The notes under the pieces were generated by a model that saw only the letters and a program-made list of their open reading frames with translations, did no database searches and had not been told where the DNA came from. Below are positions 17,739 through 26,846 of a stretch of DNA of 64,000 nucleotides, one piece after another. A program made the translations under genes and the position numbers. The stretch is taken from assembly GCF_030408855.1 (NCBI RefSeq), contig NZ_CP047358.1:1612001-1676000 (forward strand), read 5' to 3'. Every line of letters starts with the position of its first letter. Position 1 is the stretch's first letter. Source of the stretch: Corynebacterium glaucum. Lineage in GTDB: Bacteria > Actinomycetota > Actinomycetes > Mycobacteriales > Mycobacteriaceae.

Positions 17739-19085
17739 ATGCCTTTGGACGTGCAATCGCCGAAACATGCCTTGACCACGATGGCTGACGGCACGATCAA
17801 ACAAGTCAGCCCGTTTTCCGGAACGCAGGTGTGGACCGTGCCCGGGCGGGGCAACCGGCCGTTGTCGAACCGCTCGAAGGAACCGGAAGCGCTGGGAGAC
17901 GATGCGTTTACGCACTCGTGCAACTTCTGCGAGGCGAAGCAGCTGGCTACCCCACCGGAAAAAACCCGCACATTCCGCGGCGAAGATGGCCGGTGGCAAA
18001 TCCTGCGCGACCAGATGCCGCACCAGCTTGGCGAGACTCGCGCGGAGTTCCGCCGCGTACCCAACCTGTTCGAGATCGTCTCCTACGACTACTGGGTGCA
18101 GAACTACGGCTACGAGATGCCGGAGGGCCGGCGCCGGCACATGGAGACCTACTTGGCCGACTCGGCTGGCCGCGAGCACGTGTATGAGATTGCGCGCACG
18201 CGCATGCGCGCTTCTGGTCTGGGCGAGGCGGAGAGCGAAGATGAGCTTTTGGCCCTTGCGCCCGCGTATTTCGGCGGCGGGCACGACGTGATTATCGCGC
18301 GGCGGCACTTCGTCGACGGTGCGACGGATGATTCGCAGTTGGCCAGCTCCGGCACGCTGACCCCGGACGAGCACCATGGCTTCACCGCTTTCACTATCGA
18401 CGCCCTGCGTGACCTGCTCGAGGCGAACCGCTACGCGCCGTACGTGGTGGTGTTTCAGAACTGGCTCTCTGCTGCCGGTGCCTCGTTCGACCACCTGCAC
18501 AAGCAGCTGGTCACAATTGATGAGCGCGGCGTGCAGGCCGAGATGGAGATTGCGAAGCTGCGCCGCAACCTCAACATGTACAACGAGTGGGGCGTGAACT
18601 ACGCGTCGTATCACAACTTGGTCATCGCAGAGAACGACTATGCGGTGGTGGTTGCTGGCATTGGGCACCGCTACCCCACTACGGCGATCTACTCGAAATC
18701 CGCGACGTGTGAACCGTGGCGCCAATCGGAGGAAGAGGTGCGCGGCTTCTCCGACTTGTTGCATGCCGTGCACGCCGCGACCGGGCCCGAGGTTGCCTGC
18801 AACGAGGAGTGGCATTACCGCCCGGTGGATTTGGACGTACCGATGCCGTGGCGCGTGAACATTAAGTGGCGCCTCTCCACCGTCGCCGGGTTCGAGGGCA
18901 ACACGAAGATCTACGTGAACACGCTTTCTCCGTTCGACGTGCGCGACCGGCTGGTAACCAACCTCTATCGGCTGCGCGATGAGGGCCGTGTTGCGGGCGA
19001 TATCCGCATTGCCGCCGAGTGCACCCCCGCGCGCAACGTGCTGCTCTACAACCCGATGCTGAGTAAGGAAGGGCAAGACCGATGA
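17739..19085 (+). CDS. DUF4921 family protein, GalT/HIT-like nucleotidyltransferase fold
   Basis: The 448-residue protein resembles galactose-1-phosphate uridylyltransferase and the HIT superfamily and fits the actinobacterial DUF4921 family. It shows a zinc-type CNFCEAKQ near residue 63, GHDVIIARRHF, and SAAGASFDHLHKQLVTI, whose H-x-H-x-Q-like core is the nucleotidyl-transfer site. Substrate is unknown. ATG at 17739 follows a -10 box; a GTG at 17730 is also open. It overlaps the amidohydrolase by 4 nt (ATGA), so they form an operon. Confidence 0.82.
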   Translation: MPLDVQSPKHALTTMADGTIKQVSPFSGTQVWTVPGRGNRPLSNRSKEPEALGDDAFTHSCNFCEAKQLATPPEKTRTFRGEDGRWQILRDQMPHQLGETRAEFRRVPNLFEIVSYDYWVQNYGYEMPEGRRRHMETYLADSAGREHVYEIARTRMRASGLGEAESEDELLALAPAYFGGGHDVIIARRHFVDGATDDSQLASSGTLTPDEHHGFTAFTIDALRDLLEANRYAPYVVVFQNWLSAAGASFDHLHKQLVTIDERGVQAEMEIAKLRRNLNMYNEWGVNYASYHNLVIAENDYAVVVAGIGHRYPTTAIYSKSATCEPWRQSEEEVRGFSDLLHAVHAATGPEVACNEEWHYRPVDLDVPMPWRVNIKWRLSTVAGFEGNTKIYVNTLSPFDVRDRLVTNLYRLRDEGRVAGDIRIAAECTPARNVLLYNPMLSKEGQDR

Positions 19086-20317
19086 CCACCGTGCCGATGC
19101 ACCAGCTGCTTGAGACCTACGAGATCGATGCCGCGTGGCAGCGCGAGTTCTACGAGTGGATGCACGCCAACCCGGAGCTGGCAATGCAGGAACACGAAAC
19201 CCACGCCCGCATCCTGAAGGAGCTTGAGCGCTTCGACTGCGAGGTGATCGCACCGATCGGCGGCACGGGTATCTGCGCGGTATTTACAAATGGCGATGGC
19301 CCGGTCGTGCTGCACCGCGCCGACTTCGACGCCCTTCCAGTCACCGAGGCGACCGGCGTGGACTACGCGGCAACCACCGGCACCATGCACGCCTGCGGTC
19401 ACGACATTCACACCGCTGCGCTGCTGGGGGTCTGCGACTTTATGGACCACACCCGCGATCAGTGGGCTGGCACGTTCATCGCGCTGTTCCAGCCGGCAGA
19501 GGAGACCGCCGAAGGCGCTGCGGCAATGGTCGAAGATGGTTTGGTGGACCGCATTCCGCACCCGGATGTGTGTTTCGGACAGCACGTGATGCCGGGTCGC
19601 GCCGGCGAGGTCATGAGCAAACCCGGCCCGCAGTTCGCCGCGTGCGATTCGATCCGCATCACCATCCCGGGCCGCAGCGCGCACGGCTCGATGCCGCACA
19701 ATTCGATCGACCCGACGTTCACTGCGGCGATGATCATCGCGCGTCTCCAGGGCATCGTCGGCCGCGAGGTCAACCCCGCCGATTTCGCAGTGGTCACCGT
19801 TGCCAGCGTGCACGCCGGCAGCACCATCAACATCATCCCGGCGGAAGCCGAGCTGGTACTCAACTGCCGCTTCTACTCCGACAAGGTCAAGGCGAAGGTG
19901 TACGCGTCCATCGAGCGGATCGTGCACGCAGAGGTCGCAGCTTCAGGAGCCGAGGGCGAGGCCAAGATCGAGTTCTTCGCTCACGGGGACTTGCTCACTA
20001 ACGACGAAGCGTTGTTCGAGACCGTCCGCGCTCGCTTCGACGAGGCGTTCGGGGAAACTTCCGTCACCGCCGACCCGAAGACGGTCTCCGAGGACTTCCC
20101 CACTATCCCAACCGCATTCGGCGCGCCCTACCTTTTCTGGCTGATCGGATGCACGCCGCAACATGTGTGGGATAAGGCAGTCGCTGAGGATCGCGTTGAC
20201 CTAGATGTGCCGGTGAACCACATGCCGACATTCCTTCCGGAGTACGAGCCGACGATCCGGGCGGCGACGGATGCTGGTGTGGTGGCAGCGTTGACGCTGC
20301 TCGCTCGCGCTGAGTAA
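19082..20317 (+). CDS. M20D family amidohydrolase (N-acyl-amino acid hydrolase type)
   Basis: The 411-residue metallohydrolase shows HRADFDALPVTEATG, the metal-binding HACGHDIHTAALLG, FQPAEETAEGAAAMV with the catalytic Glu pair, and FGQHVMPGRAG. This is the AmiA/HipO/IAA-amino acid hydrolase group, which cleaves N-acyl amino acids. The dimerisation domain occupies about residues 190-300. It is translationally coupled to the DUF4921 gene. Confidence 0.9.
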   Translation: MTTVPMHQLLETYEIDAAWQREFYEWMHANPELAMQEHETHARILKELERFDCEVIAPIGGTGICAVFTNGDGPVVLHRADFDALPVTEATGVDYAATTGTMHACGHDIHTAALLGVCDFMDHTRDQWAGTFIALFQPAEETAEGAAAMVEDGLVDRIPHPDVCFGQHVMPGRAGEVMSKPGPQFAACDSIRITIPGRSAHGSMPHNSIDPTFTAAMIIARLQGIVGREVNPADFAVVTVASVHAGSTINIIPAEAELVLNCRFYSDKVKAKVYASIERIVHAEVAASGAEGEAKIEFFAHGDLLTNDEALFETVRARFDEAFGETSVTADPKTVSEDFPTIPTAFGAPYLFWLIGCTPQHVWDKAVAEDRVDLDVPVNHMPTFLPEYEPTIRAATDAGVVAALTLLARAE

Positions 20318-20381
20318 GCGCGGGTGGGTAGGTAGGCTTGGCCGGGCATTGGCTGCACAGCTTCTCCGAAAGGTTTGATGA

Positions 20382-22793
20382 ATGGACACCCACGTACACA
20401 CCCCTGAGCTGAAAGACACTCTCGCTGGCCACGTCAAGGGCTTTTCCGGCAAATCACCTTCGAACTCCACCGTGGAGAAATTCTGGACCGGCCTTTCGGC
20501 CGCAGTGGTCGAGCAGATTGCCGACAACTGGGAGGAGACCCGAAACACCTACGCCGGCGCCCGCCAGGCAGCGTACTTCTCGGCTGAGTTCCTGCAGGGT
20601 CGCGCACTGCTGAACAACCTGACCAACCTCGGCCTCGTCGAGCAGGCGGAAGAAATCACCCGCGAACTTGGCCATGAGCTTTCGGACGTGCTTGAAGCTG
20701 AAAGCGACGCAGCACTGGGCAACGGCGGCCTTGGTCGATTGGCCGCCTGCTTCCTGGATTCCGCAGTCACCCAGGATTACCCGCTCACCGGCTACGGCCT
20801 GCTCTACCGCTATGGCCTATTCCGCCAGGAGTTCGTGGACGGCTTCCAAAAGGAGCACCCGGACGCATGGAAGGAAGCCTTCTACCCGTTCGTTGTCCGC
20901 CGCAACACGCAGCAGCGCTTTGTGAAGTTCGACGACATGCAGGTGCGCGCGGTGCCCTACGACATGCCGATCACCGGCTACGGCACCGACAACGTGGGCA
21001 CGCTGCGTCTGTGGGACGCGCTGCCGATGCACGAGTTCGATTACGACGCGTTTAGCTCCCAGCGCTTCACCGACGCGATCCTGGAGCGCGAGGCCGTGCA
21101 CGACATCACCCGCGTGCTGTACCCGAACGACTCCTCTTACGCCGGCAAGCTGCTGCGCGTTCGCCAGCAGTACTTCTTCGTGTCCGCCTCGCTGCAGGAG
21201 CTGGTGGAAAACTACGTCACCCACCACGGCGACGATCTGAGCCGTTTCCACGAGTACAACTCCATCCAGCTCAACGACACTCACCCGGTGCTGGGCATCC
21301 CGGAGCTCATGCGCATCCTGCTCGACGAGCACGACATGAGCTGGGAGGACGCCTGGGAAGTCACCACCAAGACCTTCGCGTACACCAACCACACCGTGCT
21401 GCAAGAGGCACTGGAGACGTGGGAAGAGTCCATCTTCAAGCAGCTGTTCTGGCGCATTTGGGAGATCGTGCAGGAGATCGACCGCCGCTACCGCATCGAC
21501 ATGGAAGCCCGCGGCATCGAACCGGAGCTTGCTCACAAGTACTCCCCGGTGCACGACGGCATCGTCCACATGGCCTGGATCGCTTGCTACGCCTCGTACT
21601 CGATCAACGGCGTGGCCGCGATCCACACCGAGATCATCAAGCGCGACACCTTGGGCTACTGGCACGAGCTCGCCCCGGAGAAGTTCAACAACAAGACTAA
21701 CGGCGTCACCCCGCGCCGCTGGCTGCGCATGTGCAACCCGCGCCTGAGCGAGCTGCTGGATCGCCTCGCCGGCAACGACGACTGGGTCACCGACCTGTCC
21801 AAGCTCAAGGAGCTGCGCCACTTCGCAGATGACCCGGAGGTCATGCGCGAGCTGCGAGAGATCAAGAACGCGAACAAGCGCGACTTCGCCGAGTGGATCA
21901 ACGAGCGCCAGGGCGCAGAAATCGATCCGGACTCGATCTTCGACGCGCAGATCAAGCGCCTGCACGAGTACAAGCGCCAGCTGATGAACGCACTCTACAT
22001 CATTGACCTGTACTTCCGCATTAAGAAAGACGGCTACACCGATGTGCCGAAGCGCACTTTCATTTTCGGCGCCAAGGCAGCGCCCGGCTACGTCATGGCT
22101 AAGGGCATCATCAAGCTGATCAACACCGTCGCGGACCTCGTGAACAACGACCCGGAGGTTTCGAAGTACATCCACATCGTGTTCGTGGAGAACTACAACG
22201 TCTCCCCTGCCGAGCACATCATCCCGGCCTCGGACGTCTCGGAGCAGATCTCCACCGCCGGTAAGGAAGCCTCCGGCACCTCGAACATGAAGTTCATGAT
22301 GAACGGCGCTCTCACGCTGGGCACCATGGACGGCGCGAACGTCGAGATCGTCGATTCCGTCGGCGAGGACAACGCCTACATCTTCGGCGCGCTCGAGGAG
22401 GAGCTGCCGGAGCTGAAGCGCAACTACAATCCGCGCGAGGCAGCTACCGAAACGCCTGGCCTCATGCGAGCGCTCGATGCGCTTGTCGACGGCACGCTGG
22501 ACGACCAGGGCACCGGCATGTTCCACGACATCCGCGAGTCCCTGCTTAACGGCTTCGGCTACGATGCCGCCGACGTCTACTACGTGCTCGGCGACTTCGC
22601 CTCCTACCGCGAGACCCGCGATCGCATGGCCCAGGAGTACTACGCCGATCCGGACCACTGGGCACGCATGTGCTGGATCAACATCTGCGAGTCCGGCCGC
22701 TTCTCCTCCGACCGCACCATCCGCGACTACGCGGAGGAGGTCTGGAAGATCCAGCCGACCCCGATCCACCCGGAGTTGGGGTCAAAGCGCTGA
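20382..22793 (+). CDS. glgP: Glycogen/maltodextrin phosphorylase
   Basis: GlgP releases glucose-1-phosphate from alpha-1,4-glucans. The 803-residue protein has the GT35 layout, with the PLP-binding Lys in SNMKFMMNGALTLGTMDGAN, GNGGLGRLAACFLDS near the N-terminus, and NDTHPVLGIPELMR. AAAGG lies 8 nt before the ATG. With GlgX, TreY and TreZ further along it completes a glycogen breakdown set. Confidence 0.96.
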   Translation: MDTHVHTPELKDTLAGHVKGFSGKSPSNSTVEKFWTGLSAAVVEQIADNWEETRNTYAGARQAAYFSAEFLQGRALLNNLTNLGLVEQAEEITRELGHELSDVLEAESDAALGNGGLGRLAACFLDSAVTQDYPLTGYGLLYRYGLFRQEFVDGFQKEHPDAWKEAFYPFVVRRNTQQRFVKFDDMQVRAVPYDMPITGYGTDNVGTLRLWDALPMHEFDYDAFSSQRFTDAILEREAVHDITRVLYPNDSSYAGKLLRVRQQYFFVSASLQELVENYVTHHGDDLSRFHEYNSIQLNDTHPVLGIPELMRILLDEHDMSWEDAWEVTTKTFAYTNHTVLQEALETWEESIFKQLFWRIWEIVQEIDRRYRIDMEARGIEPELAHKYSPVHDGIVHMAWIACYASYSINGVAAIHTEIIKRDTLGYWHELAPEKFNNKTNGVTPRRWLRMCNPRLSELLDRLAGNDDWVTDLSKLKELRHFADDPEVMRELREIKNANKRDFAEWINERQGAEIDPDSIFDAQIKRLHEYKRQLMNALYIIDLYFRIKKDGYTDVPKRTFIFGAKAAPGYVMAKGIIKLINTVADLVNNDPEVSKYIHIVFVENYNVSPAEHIIPASDVSEQISTAGKEASGTSNMKFMMNGALTLGTMDGANVEIVDSVGEDNAYIFGALEEELPELKRNYNPREAATETPGLMRALDALVDGTLDDQGTGMFHDIRESLLNGFGYDAADVYYVLGDFASYRETRDRMAQEYYADPDHWARMCWINICESGRFSSDRTIRDYAEEVWKIQPTPIHPELGSKR

Positions 22794-22803
22794 AGCGGTT
22801 AAA

Positions 22804-22846
22804 GCGGTGAAGCCGAGCACTCGCCTATGAACGCCCCCTTCACCGC
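22804..22846 (+). terminator. Inverted repeat after glgP
   Basis: GCGGTGAAG (22804-22812) pairs perfectly with CTTCACCGC (22838-22846) across 25 nt, just after the glgP stop. The loop is long and no U-tract follows, so terminator function is uncertain. Confidence 0.3.
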
Positions 22847-22911
22847 GTTCCAGGCCAACCCCAACGCCATCGCCTACGAACCGCCAAAAACCCGTACGCT
22901 ACGCTGCCTCT

Positions 22912-24807
22912 GTGACCATGCCCGAGGGTGCGACGCGTCGCCAAAAGATCCTCCTCGTTGACAACAACGACTCGTACACGTTCAACCTCGCCCACCTCAT
23001 CGCGAAGGCGTCGGGCAACGAACCACTCGTCGTCGCCGCCACCGAGGTCGATGCACTCAACCTCCGAGCACGCATCACAGCCGGCGAGTTCAGCCACATC
23101 GTCATCTCCCCCGGCCCCGGCACGCCGGAGAACGACGCGGACTTCGCCGGCTCCCGCCGCGTAATCGAAGCCGCCGCCAGCATCCCGCTACTCGGCGTCT
23201 GCCTCGGCCACCAGGGCCTCGCTGCGCTCGCAGGCAGCCGCGTCACCCGCGCCCCGCAACCGCGCCACGGCTTCGTCAGCCAGATCACCCACTCCGGCGA
23301 AGGCATCTTCGCGGGCCTGCCCCAAAATTTCGACGCCGTGCGCTACCACTCGCTGCACATCACCGAAGTCCCCGGCATCACCGTCCACGCACGCAGCGAA
23401 GACGGCATCATCCAGGCCCTCAAAGTCGACGACCGACCGCACTGGGGCGTGCAGTTCCACCCGGAATCAATCCTCACCCAGCACGGTGAGCAGCTCATCA
23501 GAAACTTCCTGGGAGCACGGTGGCACATCGAGCATGTGCTTATCGACGCCCCCTTGAACCCGCAGCACATATTCAACGCAATCCGGGCCGACGGGAACCA
23601 CGCGTTTTGGCTCGACTCTGCGGATGCGCGCGGGCGGTACTCCATCATCGGCGACGCCACAGGGTCGCTCAGCCGCGTCATCCCCTACCGCCTCGGCGGC
23701 GATCCGGACATTCTCACGACGCTGGAACAGGAACTCGACGCGGGCCTCGCCAACCCGCCCGACCTGCCGTTCACTGGCGGGCTCGTGGGATACCTGGGCT
23801 ACGAATGCGCGCAGCTGACGCTGCCGTACACCTCATGCCACCGCCCCGAAACCCCGGACGCGTACTTCGTGCGGCCGCAGTCCTGGATCGTCATCGACCA
23901 CCAAAAACACGTCGCCCACCTCTGCTGCCTGCATGAAGGCACGCCGACGGAAGAAACCGCGCAGCTCCTCGCCCGGCTGGAGAAGGCGCTGGAGGGTGAG
24001 GATGTGGGGTTCAAGGGGGCGTCGATAAGCAATGGCTCCTGGCGAACCGACGATTACCTCGACCGGATCGAGCAAGCCCAGGAGAGTTTGCATGCGGGAG
24101 AGAGCTACGAGGTGTGCCTGACTGACGCCTACGAGGCGGAGGCGAGCGGCGAGCTTTACCCCGACCTGCGCGCGCATAATCCCGCGCCGTACGCCGCGCA
24201 CCTGTGCTTCGGCGAGGTGGAGGTGATGAGTGCTTCACCAGAGCGCTTCCTCACCGTGCGTGATCGCGTGGTGGAGGCGAAGCCAATCAAGGGCACGATC
24301 GCGCGGAATGAGGACCCGGAACTTTTGACCAGCGACCCGAAAACGCGTGCGGAGAACCTGATGATCGTGGATCTGCTGCGCAACGACCTGTCGCGGGTAT
24401 GCGTACCCGGCACTGTCGAGGTGCCGAAGTTGATGGCGGTGGAGACCTTTGCCACGGTGCACCAGCTGGTGTCCACGGTGACGGGGACGCTGCGCAACGA
24501 TGCGAGCCTGGTGGACTTGCTGCGCGCGGCATTTCCGCCGGGGTCGATGACGGGCGCGCCGAAGCTGCGCACCTGCGAGATCATCGACGCGCTCGAGACC
24601 GGTCCGCGTGGCGTGTACTCGGGTGCGCTGGGCTACCTCGGCTTCGACGGTCAGGCTGACTTAAGCGTGGTGATCCGCACGGCGGTGCGCACCGGTGAGA
24701 AGCTCACCGTCGGTGCGGGCGGTGCGATCGTGTTGGACTCGGATCCCGGCGCAGAGCTCGCTGAGAGGAACCTGAAGTCGCAGGCAGTCCTGGGTGCGTG
24801 GCAGTAG
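22912..24807 (+). CDS. pabAB: Fused aminodeoxychorismate synthase PabAB
   Basis: The 631-residue fusion makes 4-amino-4-deoxychorismate for folate. The N-terminal glutamine amidotransferase half (about 1-200) has DNNDSYTFNLAHLI, the nucleophile Cys in GVCLGHQGLAALAG, and VQFHPESILTQHG. The PabB half has KPIKGTIARNED, LMIVDLLRNDLSRV and FPPGSMTGAPKLR; the PIKGT motif favours PabB over TrpE. The GTG at 22912 follows a TACGCT box by 6 nt; ATG at 22918 is the alternative. The gene carries a 24-bp perfect inverted repeat. Confidence 0.94.
   Translation: MTMPEGATRRQKILLVDNNDSYTFNLAHLIAKASGNEPLVVAATEVDALNLRARITAGEFSHIVISPGPGTPENDADFAGSRRVIEAAASIPLLGVCLGHQGLAALAGSRVTRAPQPRHGFVSQITHSGEGIFAGLPQNFDAVRYHSLHITEVPGITVHARSEDGIIQALKVDDRPHWGVQFHPESILTQHGEQLIRNFLGARWHIEHVLIDAPLNPQHIFNAIRADGNHAFWLDSADARGRYSIIGDATGSLSRVIPYRLGGDPDILTTLEQELDAGLANPPDLPFTGGLVGYLGYECAQLTLPYTSCHRPETPDAYFVRPQSWIVIDHQKHVAHLCCLHEGTPTEETAQLLARLEKALEGEDVGFKGASISNGSWRTDDYLDRIEQAQESLHAGESYEVCLTDAYEAEASGELYPDLRAHNPAPYAAHLCFGEVEVMSASPERFLTVRDRVVEAKPIKGTIARNEDPELLTSDPKTRAENLMIVDLLRNDLSRVCVPGTVEVPKLMAVETFATVHQLVSTVTGTLRNDASLVDLLRAAFPPGSMTGAPKLRTCEIIDALETGPRGVYSGALGYLGFDGQADLSVVIRTAVRTGEKLTVGAGGAIVLDSDPGAELAERNLKSQAVLGAWQ
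23538..23561 (-). repeat. 24-bp inverted repeat in pabAB, left copy
   Basis: The plus strand reads GCTTATCGACGCC then CCCTTGAACCC. It is the exact reverse complement of 24007-24030 in the same gene and here encodes LIDAPLNP. It contains the recurrent decamer GTCGATAAGC. Confidence 0.9.
24007..24030 (+). repeat. 24-bp inverted repeat in pabAB, right copy
   Basis: It reads GGGTTCAAGGG then GGCGTCGATAAGC and encodes FKGASIS, including a rare ATA Ile codon. Eighteen of its bases (from AAGGGGG on) recur at 45410-45427. Confidence 0.9.
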
Positions 24808-24817
24808 GCTCGTCGAG

Positions 24818-25495
24818 GTGTTCAACTTCTTCAACAAAACGCAGCCGGAACCAGAAGACCGAGAAGGTCCAGAAGACGTCGTCGACTTCCGCCTCGCGCC
24901 AATCCTCGGCGAGGACTACACCGTCTTCCACGAGCTCATCTCGGATGAGCTGCACATCGACGTGTACTGCTGGGAGCCCACGCAGGAGCGCCCATTCTGG
25001 ACGCTGGTCACCTCCGGCATGAACGAGTACCGGATGCCGATGCCGCAAGGCAGCGAGGAATACAACCGCACCGAACTGGTAATGACGCTGCCCGGCGACT
25101 GGCCGCTCGCCGAGATCAACTCCCGGCGCGGCGAGGAAGCCGACCGGATCGCCTGGCCGATGAACCTGATCAAGTCCACCGCGCGCCTGCCGAAGGACAT
25201 GAACACGTGGCTGGGGTACGGCACCACGATTCAAGCTGGCCCCGACCTGCACGACACCTATCCGGGCAGCGAATTCTCCGGCATCATCATCGGCGGCGTG
25301 CTTACGCTGGACACGGAGGGCAACCTCCTGGCCACGCCAGTCGGCAACGAGAAGGTCCACTTCCTCGGCGTTTACCCCGTGTACCCGTCCGAGATGGAGG
25401 CGGCGCTGGCGCAGGGCTGCGAGCCCGTGCTGGATTTGCTCTACGACGGCGGCTTTGTCGAGGGTGCCCACCCGGGCCGCCCTGCCCTGATTTAG
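24818..25495 (+). CDS. Suppressor-of-fused (SUFU) domain protein
   Basis: The 225-residue protein matches bacterial SUFU-domain proteins, often found as immunity or antitoxin-like genes. It shows TVFHELISDELHIDVYCWEP, TQERPFWTLVTSGM, TELVMTLPGDWPL and WPMNLIKSTARLPKD. The role here is unknown. It sits between pabAB and pabC with no gaps. GTG at 24818 is chosen, with AGTAGG about 10 nt upstream; an earlier GTG at 24794 overlaps pabAB. Confidence 0.78.
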   Translation: MFNFFNKTQPEPEDREGPEDVVDFRLAPILGEDYTVFHELISDELHIDVYCWEPTQERPFWTLVTSGMNEYRMPMPQGSEEYNRTELVMTLPGDWPLAEINSRRGEEADRIAWPMNLIKSTARLPKDMNTWLGYGTTIQAGPDLHDTYPGSEFSGIIIGGVLTLDTEGNLLATPVGNEKVHFLGVYPVYPSEMEAALAQGCEPVLDLLYDGGFVEGAHPGRPALI

Positions 25496-25497
25496 CC

Positions 25498-26253
25498 GTG
25501 CGCAGCTACCGCTGGGCCGGCGGCGAGCTCGTCGCGTGCGACCCCGCCCAGGGACCGTTCACCGTCGCCGACTCTTGGCGGCACTCCCGCGGCCGCGCCC
25601 ACGGCTTCGCGGAACACATCGCGCGCTTCGAAGCCACCGCAGGCCCGCTCCCCCGCGGCTTCCTCGTGGCCCTGTTGGGTGTGCTCGACCCATCGCTCGA
25701 GCTCTTCCCCCGCATCGCACTCAGTCAGGGGCAATTGCTTGTCGACGTTCGCGTTGCACCCACCGCACGCACCCGCACAACCCTGACGTATGTTCACGCC
25801 GCTACCGACACCGCAGATCCCCGCACGCAGCCCCTGGTGAAAGGCCCTGACTTCCCAGCGTTCGCTGCATACCGGAAACGCCATCAGGTCGCGGGCACCG
25901 ATGACACCGTGATCACAGACGCCGACGGTGCACTGTTGGAAACCACCACCGGCGCGCTGGTGGCGTGGGTTGACGACGCGCTGGTTGTACCCGACGGCGT
26001 GTGGTTACCCAGCATCACCCTTGCGCAGGTGGCGGAGCGGGCGAGAGCGTTGGGCCTAGGCGTCGATAAGCGAAAGCTCTCTTTGGAACTGTGTGCGAGT
26101 GCTCCGCTGTGGTTTTTGAACTCCCTGCATGGTGTGAGCCCGGTGAGTGAACTGCGCGCGGGCGAGCAAAGAGTGACCCCTCCGACGCACCCGAACGCTG
26201 CCGACTGGCAGGCCTGGTGGTGGGAGGGGTTTGAAAGCGTAACTACGGCTTAG
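25498..26253 (+). CDS. pabC: Aminodeoxychorismate lyase-like class IV aminotransferase
   Basis: The protein (251 residues) is a fold-type IV PLP enzyme. It has KGPDFPAFAAYRKRHQ, a candidate for the PLP Lys region, and DADGALLETTTGALVAWVDD, which matches the D-x-G-x-x-E-x-x signature. Beside pabAB it most likely releases pyruvate from aminodeoxychorismate to give p-aminobenzoate. The GTG at 25498 starts 2 nt after the SUFU stop. It overlaps the convergent membrane protein gene by 11 nt. Confidence 0.8.
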   Translation: MRSYRWAGGELVACDPAQGPFTVADSWRHSRGRAHGFAEHIARFEATAGPLPRGFLVALLGVLDPSLELFPRIALSQGQLLVDVRVAPTARTRTTLTYVHAATDTADPRTQPLVKGPDFPAFAAYRKRHQVAGTDDTVITDADGALLETTTGALVAWVDDALVVPDGVWLPSITLAQVAERARALGLGVDKRKLSLELCASAPLWFLNSLHGVSPVSELRAGEQRVTPPTHPNAADWQAWWWEGFESVTTA

Positions 26254-26773
26254 CCACCTGGACGACCTTGCGGTCACCCAACGGTGCCTTGAGCGACACA
26301 ACCATGCTGCCTTCGAGGGCGATGGCAATGCAGGCTTCCGGCGCGTTAGGCAGGACACCCGAGTAAAGGCGTACCTTCACCTCGGTATCGGTCTCCTCAA
26401 CATCGGCGTACTGGCCGTAGCATTCCGGCGTGCCGGTGGTGTAGAAGATACGCACAGCGTCGCTACCTTCAACCTTCTCCCACTTCGACCACGCGGTCTC
26501 TTCGGCCTGCTTGATCGAGCGGTTCGGAGTGACGTCTGAATCACGCTTTGCTGGGCCGGTCCCTGTGCCAGGCTCAGTGGTCGGCGTTGTGGAAGTGGTT
26601 GGAGCCGAGGTAATGGTGGTGGCGGTCGAGGACGGCTTCTCGGAAGAGCCGGACCCAGTGCCAGCGTTGAAGCCGACAAAGAGCCCAATCACGGTGAGCA
26701 GGCCGACAACGCCGGCAATGATCTGTTCGATGGGGAGCGGAAGTTGTGGAAGACGCATACTCATGTTGTACAT
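26243..26773 (-). CDS. Membrane-anchored hypothetical protein
   Basis: The 176-residue protein has one membrane helix (about residues 16-36, IIAGVVGLLTVIGLFVGF), a Thr/Ser/Pro-rich linker, and an extracytoplasmic domain with two Cys residues (TGTPECYGQYADVEETD and APEACIAIALEG). I do not recognise the domain. ATG at 26773 is 6 nt after a TAGTTT box, consistent with a leaderless mRNA; ATG codons at 26764 and 26758 are alternatives. Confidence 0.65.
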   Translation of the reverse strand: MYNMSMRLPQLPLPIEQIIAGVVGLLTVIGLFVGFNAGTGSGSSEKPSSTATTITSAPTTSTTPTTEPGTGTGPAKRDSDVTPNRSIKQAEETAWSKWEKVEGSDAVRIFYTTGTPECYGQYADVEETDTEVKVRLYSGVLPNAPEACIAIALEGSMVVSLKAPLGDRKVVQVAKP

Positions 26774-26779
26774 CGTCCA

Positions 26780-26785
26780 AAACTA
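26780..26785 (-). promoter_or_regulatory. Possible -10 box of the membrane-anchored hypothetical gene
   Basis: TAGTTT on the minus strand ends 6 nt before the ATG. Confidence 0.35.
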
Positions 26786-26846
26786 TCGCTCAACCCTATC
26801 AATCAGGTTTTTCTCAGGGGCAGTCCTACCCCCTCAGTGGGTGGAG

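Noticed and set aside
22827..22961. Frame starting MNAPFTAFQANPN between glgP and pabAB
   Set aside because: It runs out of frame into pabAB, has no ribosome binding site, and ends within 45 codons. It could be the remnant of an older 5' end but nothing supports translation.
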